Shown here: positions 33,419 through 33,681 of the stretch, in pieces
Layout: each line of letters starts with the position of its first letter
How positions within the stretch are numbered: the first letter of the stretch is position 1
DNA from: Clostridia bacterium
GTDB taxonomy: Bacteria; Bacillota; Clostridia; Christensenellales; Borkfalkiaceae
NCBI GenBank assembly: GCA_028720205.1
Contig: JAQYLE010000044.1
Coordinates: forward strand, 1 to 33,681
Length of the DNA: 33,681 bases
Direction of reading: 5' to 3'
Made by a program: the position numbers and the translations under genes
Notes under the pieces: generated by a model
Told to the model about the DNA's origin: nothing
Database searches by the model: none
What the model saw: the letters and a program-made list of their open reading frames with translations, nothing else

Positions 33419-33447
33419 TTGACTTCACTCTGTGTTTACGCTAAAAT
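33419..33447 (+). promoter_or_regulatory. Candidate promoter at the right edge
   Basis: TTGACT at 33419-33424 and TAAAAT at 33442-33447 are spaced 17 bp. No gene starts downstream within the window, so it may serve a gene or small RNA beyond the edge. The 33309-33681 stretch otherwise holds a weak AAGCG/CGCTT stem (about 33336-33361), the palindrome at 33550 and the repeat at 33631. Confidence 0.4.
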
Positions 33448-33549
33448 ATATAAAGAATATAAGGAATAAAGGGTAGCGAAAAATTGTTCCAAAATTGGCT
33501 CTTTCAAAAGTTTTTAGTGCCGCTTTTAGGGTCATTTTGGGGTCATTCA

Positions 33550-33573
33550 GGCACACTATGTATATATTGTGCC
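33550..33573. repeat. Imperfect palindrome GGCACA...TGTGCC with flanking GGGTCATT repeats
   Basis: GGCACA and TGTGCC bracket a TATA-rich centre, 24 bp in total. Just to the left GGGTCATT occurs twice (about 33529-33536 and 33540-33547), 11 bp apart. The arrangement looks like a protein-binding region, but no adjacent gene is in view. Confidence 0.4.
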
Positions 33574-33630
33574 AAAAAGAATTTTAATCCGCAATACATT
33601 GTGTTTTGAAACTTATGGCAGCGATTGTTC

Positions 33631-33681
33631 GCCGCACGCGGCGCAATCGCGTCAGACGCAACCTTTGCGTGCGAGAAAACG
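33631..33681. repeat. 51-bp dispersed structured repeat, copy 2 (cut by window end)
   Basis: Same orientation and sequence as 10991-11041 with one mismatch. The match runs to the last base of the window, so the true element may be longer. This copy follows the ten-gene operon, as copy 1 follows the aldose epimerase. Confidence 0.8.

Overview
The window looks like a chromosomal segment of a mid-GC member of the Bacillota, most likely an uncultured anaerobic Clostridia-type gut bacterium. This rests on the groES-groEL pair, strong AGGAGG-type ribosome binding sites, sigma-A-like TTGACA/TATAAT promoters, RpiR and AraC regulators, and several sugar-catabolism genes. No rRNA, tRNA or CRISPR array is visible. 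The species cannot be named from the sequence alone.

Left edge (1-1650): the end of a BREX gene (brxL) is cut off and joined to an IS3-family transposase lacking its last catalytic residue. A small unknown ORF and strong terminators follow. Core block (1650-8540): a TetR regulator with a clear palindromic operator and a Kef-type antiporter; groES-groEL on the minus strand; then a plus-strand group encoding dCMP deaminase, cyclophilin and adenylosuccinate lyase (purB). Next come a lipoprotein-like polysaccharide deacetylase (minus strand) and a LacX-type aldose epimerase.

Sugar block 1 (10990-20160): an AraC regulator and a divergent GH2 beta-glycosidase share an intergenic region with two 11-bp direct repeats 21 bp apart. 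A second AraC regulator is divergent from a Gfo/Idh/MocA oxidoreductase. Downstream of that oxidoreductase the operon is decaying. An SGNH hydrolase is truncated and fused to the tail of a DMT-type transporter, a possible glycosidase N-terminus is broken, and a glycosidase-like gene and a parallel beta-helix gene each carry a frameshift.

Sugar block 2 (20336-33308): an RpiR regulator is divergent from a tightly packed ten-gene operon. Gene order: FAD-linked GlcD/AGPS-type oxidase, two-cluster Fe-S protein, IolB (5-deoxy-glucuronate isomerase), glycosidase-like protein, DUF4867-like protein, FGGY kinase, a fused and shortened EtfB-EtfA electron-transfer flavoprotein, L-fucose/arabinose-isomerase-like protein, class II ketose-bisphosphate aldolase, and PfkB kinase. 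The lower inositol steps (IolB, IolC-like kinase, IolJ-like aldolase) are present without IolG/E/D. An ETF-linked dehydrogenase module sits in the same operon. I infer a complete but undescribed route for an unusual glycoside, sugar acid or cyclitol, with ETF-coupled oxidation. It is the strongest candidate for a new system here. No transporter is encoded in the operon.

A 51-bp GC-rich repeat occurs between genes at 10991 and again at the right edge of the window (33631), with one mismatch.
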